Shown in pieces: positions 1 through 8,638 of a DNA stretch of 64,000 nt. This stretch comes from Jejuia sp043557195 (lineage in GTDB: Bacteria; Bacteroidota; Bacteroidia; Flavobacteriales; Flavobacteriaceae), in assembly GCA_043557195.1 (NCBI GenBank), contig CP121314.1, positions 682,001 to 746,000 on the forward strand, given 5' to 3'. The position numbers and the translations under genes are program-made. A model generated the notes under the pieces. The model was not told the origin of the DNA. It did not search any database and saw only the letters and a list, made by a program, of their open reading frames with translations. Position 1 is the first letter of the stretch. Each line of letters starts with the position of its first letter.

Positions 1-2145
1 CGCAAAACCAGACTCTTCAGGTATTTCAGAGTTTACAAGTAATCCATCAGTCAATTTTCGCCATAAATCAAAAGAAACATTTAATCTTCTACCTTTAAAT
101 AAGCTTAAATCGAAACCTAAATTGGTTGTTTCGGTTTCCTCCCATCTTAAATCTTGGTTTCCTAATCTTACTGGAGCAAAACCTGCTTCTGCATTATATA
201 TAAACCCAGGTTCTAAAGAACTCAAAAATGCGTAATTAGGAATCCTGTCGTTACCAACGATACCATAACTAGCTCTAATTAAAAAATTCTTAACTAAACC
301 ATTATTCTTTAAGAAATTTTCATTACTTATTCTCCATCCTACATTCGCAGAAGGGAAATAACCGAATGCATTATTTTTACCAAATCTAGAAGAACCATCC
401 CTACGCAATGTAGCCCCAATTAAATACTTATTATCAAAATCGTAATTAAACCCTGTGAAAAGTGAAAATATTCCTTCTCGTTGATTTAGAGTAGCATCAC
501 CTCCAGCTGTATCAGGTAATAGAAATTCAGGGTCGGCATTATTAAGTGTTTCTATCAAGTCATTTGAAAATCTTGTATCAAGTTTAAGGTTCTCTCTCCA
601 ATCTCTTTGAATTTGCATACCTGCAAAAGCAGCAAGTGAATGCTTACCCCAATCTTGTTTGAAGTTAAGCGTATTATCCTGCTGAATACCATACATTAAA
701 TCATGACGCTCTCCTCCTGTAGCAAAACCATCTCTAAAGTTTCTTGGGTCTAGTACTGAAGGTGTAAAAGTTTCTCTTTTATCATAAAAGAAATCTATAC
801 CAAACTGCGATCTTATAGATAGTGCAGGTGTCAATTGATACTGTGCATAGCTAAACACATTACCTCTGTAACGGCTTCTATCATTTTTTCTAAGCAGTGC
901 ATTTTGTATTGGGTTTAAACTAAACTTACGTGGAGAACCTGGTGTAAAAGTACCATCTGGTTCAAATAAAGGTAAATAGGCAACTCTATTTAAAAGGTGC
1001 CCAAGCACAGGCCCTGCAGGAGTACTATTAGTAAACTCGTAAGATAAGTTAATCAACGTTCCTATTTTAAATTTATCATTTGGTGTAATGTCAACCTTTA
1101 AACGTGTATTAATTCTTTTATGACCACTATTTAGAATTAGTCCTTCCTCATTAAAGAAACCAGTATTCCAATAAAATGATGCTTTATCAGAACCGCCACT
1201 AACTGCAACATTGGTTTGATGTCTTACAGCTGGTCTTGTTACTAATTTCTGTAAATCAAATGAATTTCTGGTTACTAAACTAAGAGAATCTCGAGCAATA
1301 GGTCCCCAAGTGATGCCCTGTCTCTCTTCTTGTTCTAAACGCTGGTTTGCGTTTGGTGCTGGCAAATCGCCAACTAACTGATTTATACCAGTTACCGTTG
1401 TAATATCTAAATTCAGTTTACCAGTCTTTCCTTTTTTTGTTGTAATAATAACAACTCCATTACCTGCTTGAGCACCGTAAATAGCTGCAGTAGCACCATC
1501 TTTAATAACCTCTAACGATGCAATATCATTTGGGTCTAGGTTATCTATATCAAACGTTTGTTGCCCGTCAACTACATATAAAGGCCCCGTTGCACCTGCC
1601 GTTAAAGTGGACAAACCGCGAATACGAATGTCAAAACCTTCTCCTGGCCCGTTGTTGGTTACAACCTGAACACCAGATAATTGCCCTTGGATACCCTGTA
1701 GAGGATCAATAGGCGCAGATTTCTCAATATCTTCTGATTTAATTGTTTCTACAGCACCTAGTATTTTTTCTCTCTTAACCTGTTGAAACCCGATTACCAC
1801 GACTTCCTCTAAACCTTCTACATCTTCCTCTAAAGTTATGTTTACTGTGCTTTGGTTTTCCACAGACACTTCTTGTGTTTTATAACCAATGTAAGAGAAT
1901 ACTAAAATTTTGTTCCCAGATGTTAATAGTAATGAGAAATTTCCATCAAAATCTGTTACCGCACCTTGTCTTGTACCTTTTTGCAATACATTTACACCAG
2001 GTAGAGGCATACCATTGGAATCGAGAACCGTTCCAGATACTCTATCTTGGGCTTGTAAGCTAATAGGCGTAAAACTGGACAAAACCAGAGCCATTAGTAA
2101 TACCAATCCAGAAACAGAGTATTTTTTCTTAATTTTTTGTTTCAT
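1..2145 (-). CDS. SusC/RagA-family TonB-dependent outer membrane receptor (3' end outside window)
   Basis: The frame is open from the ATG at 2145 to the window edge (715 codons), so the C-terminal barrel is missing from view. A signal peptide ending near SLQAQ is followed by a carboxypeptidase-regulatory-like domain (about residues 30-110, with PLPGVNVLQKGT) and a TonB plug domain containing the SusC hallmark RIRGLSTL...PLYVVDGQ, then beta-barrel sequence. SusC proteins import oligosaccharides through the outer membrane with a SusD lipoprotein partner. The susD gene would be expected to the left of the window. The GntR gene at 2339-3340 lies just upstream in the same direction and may regulate it. 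The substrate cannot be told from the sequence. Confidence 0.95.
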   Translation of the reverse strand, partial: MKQKIKKKYSVSGLVLLMALVLSSFTPISLQAQDRVSGTVLDSNGMPLPGVNVLQKGTRQGAVTDFDGNFSLLLTSGNKILVFSYIGYKTQEVSVENQSTVNITLEEDVEGLEEVVVIGFQQVKREKILGAVETIKSEDIEKSAPIDPLQGIQGQLSGVQVVTNNGPGEGFDIRIRGLSTLTAGATGPLYVVDGQQTFDIDNLDPNDIASLEVIKDGATAAIYGAQAGNGVVIITTKKGKTGKLNLDITTVTGINQLVGDLPAPNANQRLEQEERQGITWGPIARDSLSLVTRNSFDLQKLVTRPAVRHQTNVAVSGGSDKASFYWNTGFFNEEGLILNSGHKRINTRLKVDITPNDKFKIGTLINLSYEFTNSTPAGPVLGHLLNRVAYLPLFEPDGTFTPGSPRKFSLNPIQNALLRKNDRSRYRGNVFSYAQYQLTPALSIRSQFGIDFFYDKRETFTPSVLDPRNFRDGFATGGERHDLMYGIQQDNTLNFKQDWGKHSLAAFAGMQIQRDWRENLKLDTRFSNDLIETLNNADPEFLLPDTAGGDATLNQREGIFSLFTGFNYDFDNKYLIGATLRRDGSSRFGKNNAFGYFPSANVGWRISNENFLKNNGLVKNFLIRASYGIVGNDRIPNYAFLSSLEPGFIYNAEAGFAPVRLGNQDLRWEETETTNLGFDLSLFKGRRLNVSFDLWRKLTDGLLVNSEIPEESGFA

Positions 2146-2338
2146 TTTGAGTTTTAGTTTAAACATATAATTTAGTTTTTTTTGGATCTCAGTAGCACCA
2201 TTAATTGTGAAATTATAGCACTACTAAGATGTCAACAATTTTACAAATTACATTATGCAGAGGCATCCTGCCCTATCCTGTTTTAAGTGGTTTTTTTAAG
2301 AAACCTTAAACTTATTGGTAAAACAGTTATAATCTTTT

Positions 2339-3340
2339 CTATAAAGATTCTCTTAAAATTAACTTAGTAGTTAAATAAGTTCTAACTGGTTTATCGGAAA
2401 CAATGAATTTAGCTACTTCAGCTCCAAATTCTTTGAAGTCAATTGAAATTACTGAAATCCCCTTAAATGTAAATCTTTTTAAGGGAGTATCATTGTAAGA
2501 AAGAATTCCTACTTCTTTACCCAGTTCATAATTACTTTCACAGCATTGTCCTAAAAGCTCATATAGAACTCTATCATTAAAACAAATATATGCGGTATAC
2601 TTGCCCACAATCAGCTCATTTGAGTTATAACAGATTGAGAATTTAAGGTTGTTTTTTGAACAAAATTTCTTGAAGTGTTTTAAACTTTCAGGAGGGTGGT
2701 ATGTAAATTCAGGGTAAACCAAACTTAGCTCTTTGTATTTCTTAAATAAATGTAATGCATTTTCTAGACAATTATAAAAGGCTTTCCCAAAATCTTGAAA
2801 TACATAGTTTTCCGTATTTTTTAGATCTGCTTTCCAGTCAATAAGCAATAACTTTTTTTTGTCGATTTTTGAAATCATACCTTCTACTTCGGGATGATTA
2901 AAGCCCATGATAATGTATTTGTAATACTCACCGTTATCAACATTCAACATGGCTTTGAAGTTTTTAATATCGTAATGATGAAATTGAAGATCTACGATAA
3001 CATTATCAGGCATATAACTCATAAAAGAATGATAAAAAACCTCTTTATATGCCTTAAACGTGCTGATTAATAAAAGGATTTTCTTCCTGCTTTCACATAT
3101 ATAATATCCCTTGTTTGGTGTAGCATTTATGTATCCTTGCTTTTTTAGCAAAGTATAAGCCTTGAAAACAGTATCACGAGAGATGTTGAATTCCTTGCTA
3201 AAATCGTTTATAGAAGGCACGCGGTCTCCTAACTTATAAGCATTTATTTCAATAGACTCTATAAAAGCATTGACTACCTTCTGGTACTTGGGTATGTTAT
3301 TACCGTTAATATCTCTTATTACAATTCTTTGATCTACCAT
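2339..3340 (-). CDS. GntR-family regulator with periplasmic-binding-protein-like effector domain
   Basis: This 333-residue protein has an N-terminal winged helix typical of GntR (residues about 15-80: LGDRVPSINDFSKEFNISRDTVFKAYTLLKKQGYI). The C-terminal part resembles the LacI/ribose-binding fold, with VGILSYNDTPLKRFTFKGISVISIDFKEFG near residues 270-310. This arrangement is common in Bacteroidota regulators next to sugar-uptake loci, where the effector is usually a sugar. It is transcribed towards the SusC gene that starts 194 bases downstream, so control of that locus is a reasonable inference. ATG at 3340 is the only good start. No ligand can be assigned. Confidence 0.88.
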   Translation of the reverse strand: MVDQRIVIRDINGNNIPKYQKVVNAFIESIEINAYKLGDRVPSINDFSKEFNISRDTVFKAYTLLKKQGYINATPNKGYYICESRKKILLLISTFKAYKEVFYHSFMSYMPDNVIVDLQFHHYDIKNFKAMLNVDNGEYYKYIIMGFNHPEVEGMISKIDKKKLLLIDWKADLKNTENYVFQDFGKAFYNCLENALHLFKKYKELSLVYPEFTYHPPESLKHFKKFCSKNNLKFSICYNSNELIVGKYTAYICFNDRVLYELLGQCCESNYELGKEVGILSYNDTPLKRFTFKGISVISIDFKEFGAEVAKFIVSDKPVRTYLTTKLILRESL

Positions 3341-3587
3341 TATCAGAAACTTCTAATTCTTCGATTTTTAATATTAACCTTCAGATAAAATTGTATTTAA
3401 ATAAAGATTAGCACAGATATTTCAAAAGAAAAAAAATATTCAGAAATATGTATCCTGTACTATCTGATAATGAATAAATGATAAAATGTAATTGATTTAA
3501 AAAGCCTTAAATATACCAAGTACTTATTCCAAGAATATAAGTAAATTAAGGAGCTAATCTAAAATAAGTAGTTGAAAAATCGTCTTA

Positions 3588-3615
3588 TTACTATTATTGT
3601 AATGCCTAATAGTAA
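3588..3615 (-). terminator. Hairpin downstream of the tRNA remnant, possible old tRNA terminator
   Basis: TTACTATT (3588-3595) pairs with AATAGTAA (3608-3615). Read on the minus strand, the hairpin follows the tRNA-like 3' end at 3621-3643 and is followed within about ten bases by a short T run. It could be the original terminator of the tRNA whose 3' end is left here. The stem is AT-rich and weak, so confidence is modest. Confidence 0.35.
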
Positions 3616-3620
3616 ATTTT

Positions 3621-3643
3621 TGTCGGGATGACAGGATTTGAAT
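3621..3643 (-). other. tRNA 3'-end remnant, putative attachment site of an integrative element
   Basis: Read on the minus strand this stretch gives a T-loop (TTCAAAT), the 3' half of a T-stem (CCTGT), a 3' acceptor strand (CATCCCG) and a discriminator A, followed by an A-rich tail. The 5' part of a tRNA is absent: the bases before the T-loop do not pair with CCTGT. An isolated tRNA 3' end is the usual trace left by tyrosine-recombinase integration. The acceptor strand would fit a tRNA starting CGGGATG, such as a proline tRNA, but the isotype is a guess. From the orientation, the inserted DNA would lie to the right. The 466-base gap 3341-3806 otherwise shows no gene. Confidence 0.55.
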
Positions 3644-3806
3644 TTCAAAATTAAGTCATTGGAAAACAATCATTTAACTTTAAAAAAATCAAATAAGACA
3701 CCTATTAGGACACCTAAATACAGCTTATTAGCTTTCTATTACTAAGATACTGTAAACAATATGAAATAACAACAACTGTTATTAATTTCAGAAAAAAAAG
3801 TATTCG

Positions 3807-4787
3807 TTAAGTTAGAAGATAATCAGAATAATAAAAATTAGCCGGTAAACCACCCGTATGCCAAAATAGAATATTTGATCCCTTCTCTAATCTACCGTTC
3901 TTAAGATAATCCACCATACCATAGAATGCTCTTCCCGAATAAACAGGATCCAACAATATACCTTCTGCTTGGGCTAATTCTTGAATTGCATTTCTCTCAT
4001 TGTCCGTAACAACTCCGTATCCGGCTTCATCATAGCCCTGAATCAAGGCACAGTCATCTAAAGTATAAGTTGCATTAATATTTAAAACTCTTGAACCTTC
4101 TTTCAAAATTTCTAAAACCACATTATCTAATGTTTGATTTTCAATGTCAATTTTATCAATACTAATCGGCATCAGCTTGACATCAAGATTATATAAATCC
4201 ACTCCAAGTTTAAGTCCAGCTTGTGTCCCCCCAGAACTAGATGCAAAAAATATATAGTCGATCTTAGTATCTATATCTTTAAGCTGCTCTTTCAATTCTC
4301 TTGCTGCATCTACAAAGCCCAATGCCCCAAGGGCATTTGATCCTCCATAAGGTATTTCATAAACTTTTTTGTCGGCAGTTTCTAAGTCATTTTTTATCCT
4401 TTTTAAATCTTCACCTTTTCTATTATCTCCCGTAAAATGAATTTTAGCTCCTAATAGCTTCGACAAAAGTAAATTACCATTATAGTTTTCGGGTTCTTTT
4501 CCTCCTAATAATAAATGGCATTCTAAACCCGCCCTAGCACAAGCCGCGGCAGTCTGTCTACAATGATTTGATTGTTGGGCACCAGCTGCCACAACCGTAT
4601 CACATCCTTTTTTTAGCACATCATAAATAAAGTACTGTAACTTTCTAGTTTTATTCCCACCTGATGCTAAACCTGTATTGTCATCTCGCTTTATCCATAA
4701 ATTATAACTAGGATATTTCTTAGACAAATTATCCAATCTTTCAAGTGGAGTTGGAAAAAAACCTAAATTGTATTTATTGTCTAACAT
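3807..4787 (-). CDS. PLP-dependent D-cysteine desulfhydrase / ACC deaminase family protein
   Basis: This 326-residue tryptophan-synthase-beta-type PLP enzyme carries the Schiff-base lysine motif SGGNKTRKLQ (Lys46) and the QSNHCRQTAAA motif (about residues 72-82) that binds the substrate carboxylate. SSSGGTQAG near residue 185 is the PLP-phosphate loop. Members of the family either deaminate 1-aminocyclopropane-1-carboxylate or release H2S from D-cysteine. Most bacterial members outside plant-associated groups are desulfhydrases, so that activity is preferred but not proven. Length is normal. It is divergent from the LuxR-type gene at 4874 with an 86-base gap, so the two may share regulation. 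Confidence 0.88.
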   Translation of the reverse strand: MLDNKYNLGFFPTPLERLDNLSKKYPSYNLWIKRDDNTGLASGGNKTRKLQYFIYDVLKKGCDTVVAAGAQQSNHCRQTAAACARAGLECHLLLGGKEPENYNGNLLLSKLLGAKIHFTGDNRKGEDLKRIKNDLETADKKVYEIPYGGSNALGALGFVDAARELKEQLKDIDTKIDYIFFASSSGGTQAGLKLGVDLYNLDVKLMPISIDKIDIENQTLDNVVLEILKEGSRVLNINATYTLDDCALIQGYDEAGYGVVTDNERNAIQELAQAEGILLDPVYSGRAFYGMVDYLKNGRLEKGSNILFWHTGGLPANFYYSDYLLT

Positions 4788-4873
4788 TCCTGGAATTTTT
4801 GATACTTACTAAAATTCATTATCTTTAATAACCTCTCAAATTTACATTATAAAATTGAATAACAGCTACTTAT

Positions 4874-5788
4874 ATGCAACTTCAGCCTCAGGAATACAAA
4901 TACACAGCTGTTTATACATATGCTTCCTCCATGCATTGGGTAGTTTTATTCTTATGTATTAGTATTGGAATAATTATAACTTATCAAATTTTTAATATTT
5001 GGTTGGGCAGGAATAAAAACAGGAGCTCAAAATATAGATATTTGATACTTGCTATACTCTTCCTTTTCTATAATACACTTAATGGTTTGCTTCCAAGTGA
5101 TAAATTTCCGTCTTCGGAAATTATACAGTATACAATTACCTATTCAATATCAATCATAACCTGTATTTATCTTGTTTGGTATTTGTATATAGAATTTAAC
5201 ATAAAGACACCAAGCACATTTTTTAAGATAAAAAATCTTACACTAATTTTGACCACATGCTTTATTTTACTTTTTGTAATTCCCTATTATATTACTGAAT
5301 CACTCAACTTTGCGAGAAGTTTGTTCTTAGTATTCCCAACTATACTTTCAATAATTTTTATGATATATTTCTTTAGAGTTCTAAAAAAGAAAACAAATCG
5401 GCAACGCTATTTTAAAATCCAAACGTACTTAGGCCTTTGTTCAATTTTCTCTTTGGTTCTACTACCAGCGTTAACCTACTTTGGAGACTTTCAACCAATT
5501 ACCCATTCTATTGTTACATCTTCTTTCTTTTTCGTGACTGTAATGGAAATAAACAGCTATTTATATAGACTAAAAAACACATACAGATTCAAAGAGGATA
5601 TCGGTGGAAAATACAATTTAACCAACAGAGAAAATGAAATTGCCTTGCAGATTATAAAAGGAGATAGCTACAAGAACATAGCCGAAAACATGTTCATCAC
5701 GTATGGTACGGTTAGAAAACATGCTTCCAATATTTACACGAAGACCAACTCTTCAAGTAGGGAAGAATTTATTAGGAAAATCAAATAA
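4874..5788 (+). CDS. Membrane protein with C-terminal LuxR-type HTH
   Basis: In this 304-residue protein the first about 230 residues form some six or seven hydrophobic segments (for example VVLFLCISIGIIITYQIF and YLILAILFLFYNTL). A short linker leads to a LuxR/GerE helix-turn-helix at about residues 245-300 (LTNRENEIALQIIKGDSYKNIAENMFITYGTVRKHASNIYTK). This is a one-component membrane-anchored transcription factor architecture seen in Flavobacteriia. Signal and targets are unknown. The divergent neighbour (desulfhydrase family) is a candidate target. The start ATG at 4874 gives a plausible N-terminus. Confidence 0.8.
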   Translation: MQLQPQEYKYTAVYTYASSMHWVVLFLCISIGIIITYQIFNIWLGRNKNRSSKYRYLILAILFLFYNTLNGLLPSDKFPSSEIIQYTITYSISIITCIYLVWYLYIEFNIKTPSTFFKIKNLTLILTTCFILLFVIPYYITESLNFARSLFLVFPTILSIIFMIYFFRVLKKKTNRQRYFKIQTYLGLCSIFSLVLLPALTYFGDFQPITHSIVTSSFFFVTVMEINSYLYRLKNTYRFKEDIGGKYNLTNRENEIALQIIKGDSYKNIAENMFITYGTVRKHASNIYTKTNSSSREEFIRKIK

Positions 5789-5969
5789 TTTACACTTCTG
5801 ATGTGCGTACAAAAGTTCACATTTAAAATACGCATAAACTACGCAGTTTAGATTCTCATTTTAAATTTATCTAAAGCATATTTGTTTAAACTTAACCAAA
5901 CTTCACCAACCAAAATTAATTTTTCAGGATTCGGCAAATAGCTCGAATCTTAGATGATATAGGTGGATT

Positions 5970-6797
5970 ATGGATTATGACACAATAGTTGAAGATTTTA
6001 AAAATAGTCTTTATAAGATTAACAATTCTACAAATACAATTGAATTTAGAAGCCAGGAGATAATATTACTTTCAAGAAATACTTTATATAGCTTGAAAAA
6101 AGGGGTTATAAAAAATGAATTCGAGATAGAAGCTGAAGAAATTTTGTTTTTCAAAAGTATTAAACAAATACCTTTAGAGCAATTGATATTTTATTCTGAA
6201 GTTAGATCGTTTGAACTGCAATACCCTAAGGCTGACAAACTACTTCAGCAGAAATCCATAAAGAAAAAACTAAGAAAACTTAATCGATTTTACTTGTACA
6301 ATATTGATTTTATTCAATATATAGAAGCAGGACATACTCATTTTGATAGATACTATTTTACTAGAGACCATTTAGATTTTTTACCAATTACATCCTCTAA
6401 ATTCTACTTTCAGGATCCTGATTTCAGTACACCCCGTGATATGCTATTGGGAAAACTAAGAGGCTATAAGTTATTAATCGCATATTTGAAGAGGAAACTG
6501 AACAACCTGAATTCTGCAGAAGGGAAAGAAGAATTATACAAGTCAAACCTCAAATGGACTGCTTCAAAAACTGCCCTAACAGAATTGATTTATGCGCTAC
6601 ACTATTATGGTGCAATAAACAACGGTAAAGCAGACATAAAACAAGTAGCTTTAGTTCTGCAAAATGTATTCAATCTTAACCTTGGCGACGTCTATAAAAT
6701 CTTTTCAGAAATTAAGTCAAGAAAAATTAAAAGAACTAAGTTTTTAAGTGATCTATCTGATGGACTAATCACTCAAATGGAAAACGCTGAGGAATAG
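5970..6797 (+). CDS. rteC: RteC-family conjugative transposon regulator
   Basis: This 275-residue protein matches RteC, the regulator of excision genes in CTnDOT-type elements. The C-terminal half is most telling: LKWTASKTALTELIYALHYYGAINNG followed by KADIKQVALVLQNVFNLNLGDVYKIF and IKSRKIKRTKFLSDL, the typical conserved end of the family. In CTnDOT, RteC activates the excision operon under tetracycline control by RteA/RteB. Those partners and tetQ are absent here, so regulation must differ. It marks the left part of the conjugative element. The next gene is a small HTH protein 260 bases away, as expected for an excision or replication module. Confidence 0.9.
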   Translation: MDYDTIVEDFKNSLYKINNSTNTIEFRSQEIILLSRNTLYSLKKGVIKNEFEIEAEEILFFKSIKQIPLEQLIFYSEVRSFELQYPKADKLLQQKSIKKKLRKLNRFYLYNIDFIQYIEAGHTHFDRYYFTRDHLDFLPITSSKFYFQDPDFSTPRDMLLGKLRGYKLLIAYLKRKLNNLNSAEGKEELYKSNLKWTASKTALTELIYALHYYGAINNGKADIKQVALVLQNVFNLNLGDVYKIFSEIKSRKIKRTKFLSDLSDGLITQMENAEE

Positions 6798-7001
6798 GGT
6801 TCGGAAAACTCCACATCAGGTACTCCTCCTGTTTTTTTAAATTCAATCATATTTCTTCAATTTTGAATCAAGTTAACCCTTCATTTTAAATCAAATAGTA
6901 CCAAATATTAGTATTCGTTTTTTTTACCGTAGTCCGGTGCAACTAGTGAAATCATCTTCTTAAAACCTCTCAACTTTGCATAACGAAAGTCAAATCAAGT
7001 T

Positions 7002-7040
7002 AAGGGCTATCATTTCAACACAATCACAATGATAGTCCTT
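7002..7040 (+). promoter_or_regulatory. Long hairpin in the leader of the HTH gene
   Basis: AAGGGCTATCATT (7002-7014) pairs with AATGATAGTCCTT (7028-7040) over 13 positions with one G-T pair and a 13-base loop, followed by TTCT. It lies 17 bases before the HTH gene start at 7058. It could be an attenuator or terminator that limits read-through from rteC, or a protein-binding site. The short T tract does not decide between these. Confidence 0.45.
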
Positions 7041-7057
7041 TTCTAAAAAATTGAATT

Positions 7058-7336
7058 ATGCCAACAAGTATTATAACAACCGATGATTTGAGAGATTTTA
7101 AAATGGAACTTCTCAATGACATTAAAAAAATCTTGATAAAACATTCAGGCTCTGGATTAAAGCGCTATCTGAAGTCTTCAGAAGTAATGGATTTATTAAA
7201 CATAAGCCCTGGAACGCTTCAGAATTTCCGGCTTAATGGCACATTACCCTATACTAAAATGGGCAATATCATTTTCTATGAAGCCGACGAAATTCAAAAA
7301 GTAATGACCGCCAATAGAGTCAATAATAAAAACTGA
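7058..7336 (+). CDS. Small helix-turn-helix protein (MerR/excisionase-like, HTH_17 type)
   Basis: In this 92-residue protein residues about 40-85 (YLKSSEVMDLLNISPGTLQNFRLNGTLPYTKMGNIIFYEADEIQKVM) form a winged HTH of the kind found in excisionases and in small DNA-binding proteins of Bacteroidota conjugative elements. It is the first gene of a rightward cluster and ends 10 bases before the next gene. In related elements such proteins sit beside the integration/excision or replication genes. No integrase is seen here, so a role in excision is only inferred. Confidence 0.8.
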   Translation: MPTSIITTDDLRDFKMELLNDIKKILIKHSGSGLKRYLKSSEVMDLLNISPGTLQNFRLNGTLPYTKMGNIIFYEADEIQKVMTANRVNNKN

Positions 7337-7346
7337 TAGATGATGC

Positions 7347-7994
7347 ATGAATTATATAAAACATCTCAATGCGGTTTTCCAAAGCTTTTATGGAGAAGAA
7401 CAATTGAATTCCACCCATATAAGCCTTTATATGGCTTTATTTCAATTTTGGAATCTCAATCGCTTTCCAGAAGTGTTTTTCATTAACCGCCAAGAAGTTA
7501 TGCAATTATCAAAAATTGGTTCCAAAGCTACTTATCACAGATGTTTAAGGCAACTCCATAACATGAAATATATAAATTATTTACCGTCCCATAACCCACT
7601 TAAAGGAAGCCAAATTAAGATGCTCATTTTCGGTACAAGTACTGAACAAGCGATAAACGAGCATGATACAAGTACTGAACAAGCTTTAGTATCTAATATA
7701 AACCTTAATAAACATAAAGAAAACTCAAGTAAAACTAAGCTACCAAAAAATGAAAATGAAGTTATTAGCTTCTTTGAAAAAAATAATTGGTCAGAGCTAG
7801 AAGCGAAAAAATTTTATAATCACTATCAATCCATAGGCTGGAAAATTGGAGGTAAAATTAAAATTGTGAATTGGAAAGCTTCCGCCAAAAACTGGATGCT
7901 AAAATCAAATGAAATTGAAACTGCTCAAGAGGTGTCTCTAAATAAGGACAACTTGAAAACTACTAACAACAAGAATTATGATCAACCCCTCTAA
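7347..7994 (+). CDS. Putative replication-initiator-like protein of the conjugative element
   Basis: This 215-residue protein has an N-terminal winged-helix-like region (residues about 1-90: INRQEVMQLSKIGSKATYHRCLRQLHNMKYINY). A linker with a repeated STEQA motif follows, then a C-terminal helical segment (FFEKNNWSELEAKKFYNHYQSIGWKIGGKIKIVNWKASAKNWM) like those of phage and plasmid initiators that load a DnaC-type helicase loader. The next gene is exactly such an ATPase and overlaps it by 17 bases, which supports a replication module. I cannot name the family with certainty. Transcriptional regulator is a common alternative label. Confidence 0.6.
   Translation: MNYIKHLNAVFQSFYGEEQLNSTHISLYMALFQFWNLNRFPEVFFINRQEVMQLSKIGSKATYHRCLRQLHNMKYINYLPSHNPLKGSQIKMLIFGTSTEQAINEHDTSTEQALVSNINLNKHKENSSKTKLPKNENEVISFFEKNNWSELEAKKFYNHYQSIGWKIGGKIKIVNWKASAKNWMLKSNEIETAQEVSLNKDNLKTTNNKNYDQPL
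7634..7684. repeat. Two perfect 18-bp direct repeats inside the initiator-like gene (iteron candidates)
   Basis: TACAAGTACTGAACAAGC occurs at 7634-7651 and again at 7667-7684, a period of 33 bases, both in the same reading frame of the initiator-like gene. Repeats inside an initiator gene can be origin iterons, as in lambda O. They could also be a simple coding duplication. Confidence 0.5.
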
Positions 7995-8634
7995 AATAAA
8001 GGAAGGCGGTGTGGTGTATTCCATCGGCACGTTTGATGGCAAATCGGTAGTTTACGATTTCGATAAAATATTGATTTATCTCGATGCCAAAGGCAAGTTG
8101 CTCTTTGGAAAGCATTTCAAAATTTATGATGAAGACAGAGCCATTATTTTCAAGTTGTGCAACTATTTTATTAAAGACTACAATAACTGTAGTAAACATG
8201 GCATTGACCCGGATAAAGGCATTCTGCTTTCAGGCCCTGTTGGTTGTGGTAAAACCAGTTTAATGAGGCTTTTAAAATATATAGTTCCACTACAAAAACC
8301 ATATACCATAATACCTTCAAGAAATATTGTTTTTGGGTTTAATCATGTGGGCTATAAAGTAATTGAAGATTATGGAAGCAGTCAATTTTTTTGTTTCGAC
8401 GATTTAGGTGTTGAACCCATTGGAAGACACTACGGTAAAGACTGTAATGTCATGGGAGAGATTATGTTATCACGGTACGAGATGTTTTTAAAACACCACA
8501 TTAAAACCCATGCTACAACAAACCTTAATGCTGATGAACTTGAGGATTTATATGGAAATCGCGTAAGAAGTAGAATGCGGGAACTATTCAATCTTATTGC
8601 ATTTGATAAAAGCGCTAAAGACAAACGAAAATAA
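7978..8634 (+). CDS. DnaC-like AAA+ ATPase (helicase loader type)
   Basis: This 218-residue ATPase has Walker A GPVGCGKTS at residues 86-94 and Walker B FFCFDDLGVEP at about 137-147. Near the C-terminus an arginine-rich segment (GNRVRSRMRELFN) looks like sensor 2 or an arginine finger. Size and motifs fit DnaC/IstB-type proteins, which load replicative helicase. It starts within the end of the initiator-like gene (17-base overlap), which suggests translational coupling. In the element it probably supports replication after excision or transfer. Confidence 0.82.
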   Translation: MINPSKIKEGGVVYSIGTFDGKSVVYDFDKILIYLDAKGKLLFGKHFKIYDEDRAIIFKLCNYFIKDYNNCSKHGIDPDKGILLSGPVGCGKTSLMRLLKYIVPLQKPYTIIPSRNIVFGFNHVGYKVIEDYGSSQFFCFDDLGVEPIGRHYGKDCNVMGEIMLSRYEMFLKHHIKTHATTNLNADELEDLYGNRVRSRMRELFNLIAFDKSAKDKRK

Positions 8635-8638
8635 AACC

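Noticed and set aside
3621..3643. A complete tRNA gene
   Set aside because: Only the 3' part from the T-loop onward is present; no D-arm or anticodon arm precedes it.
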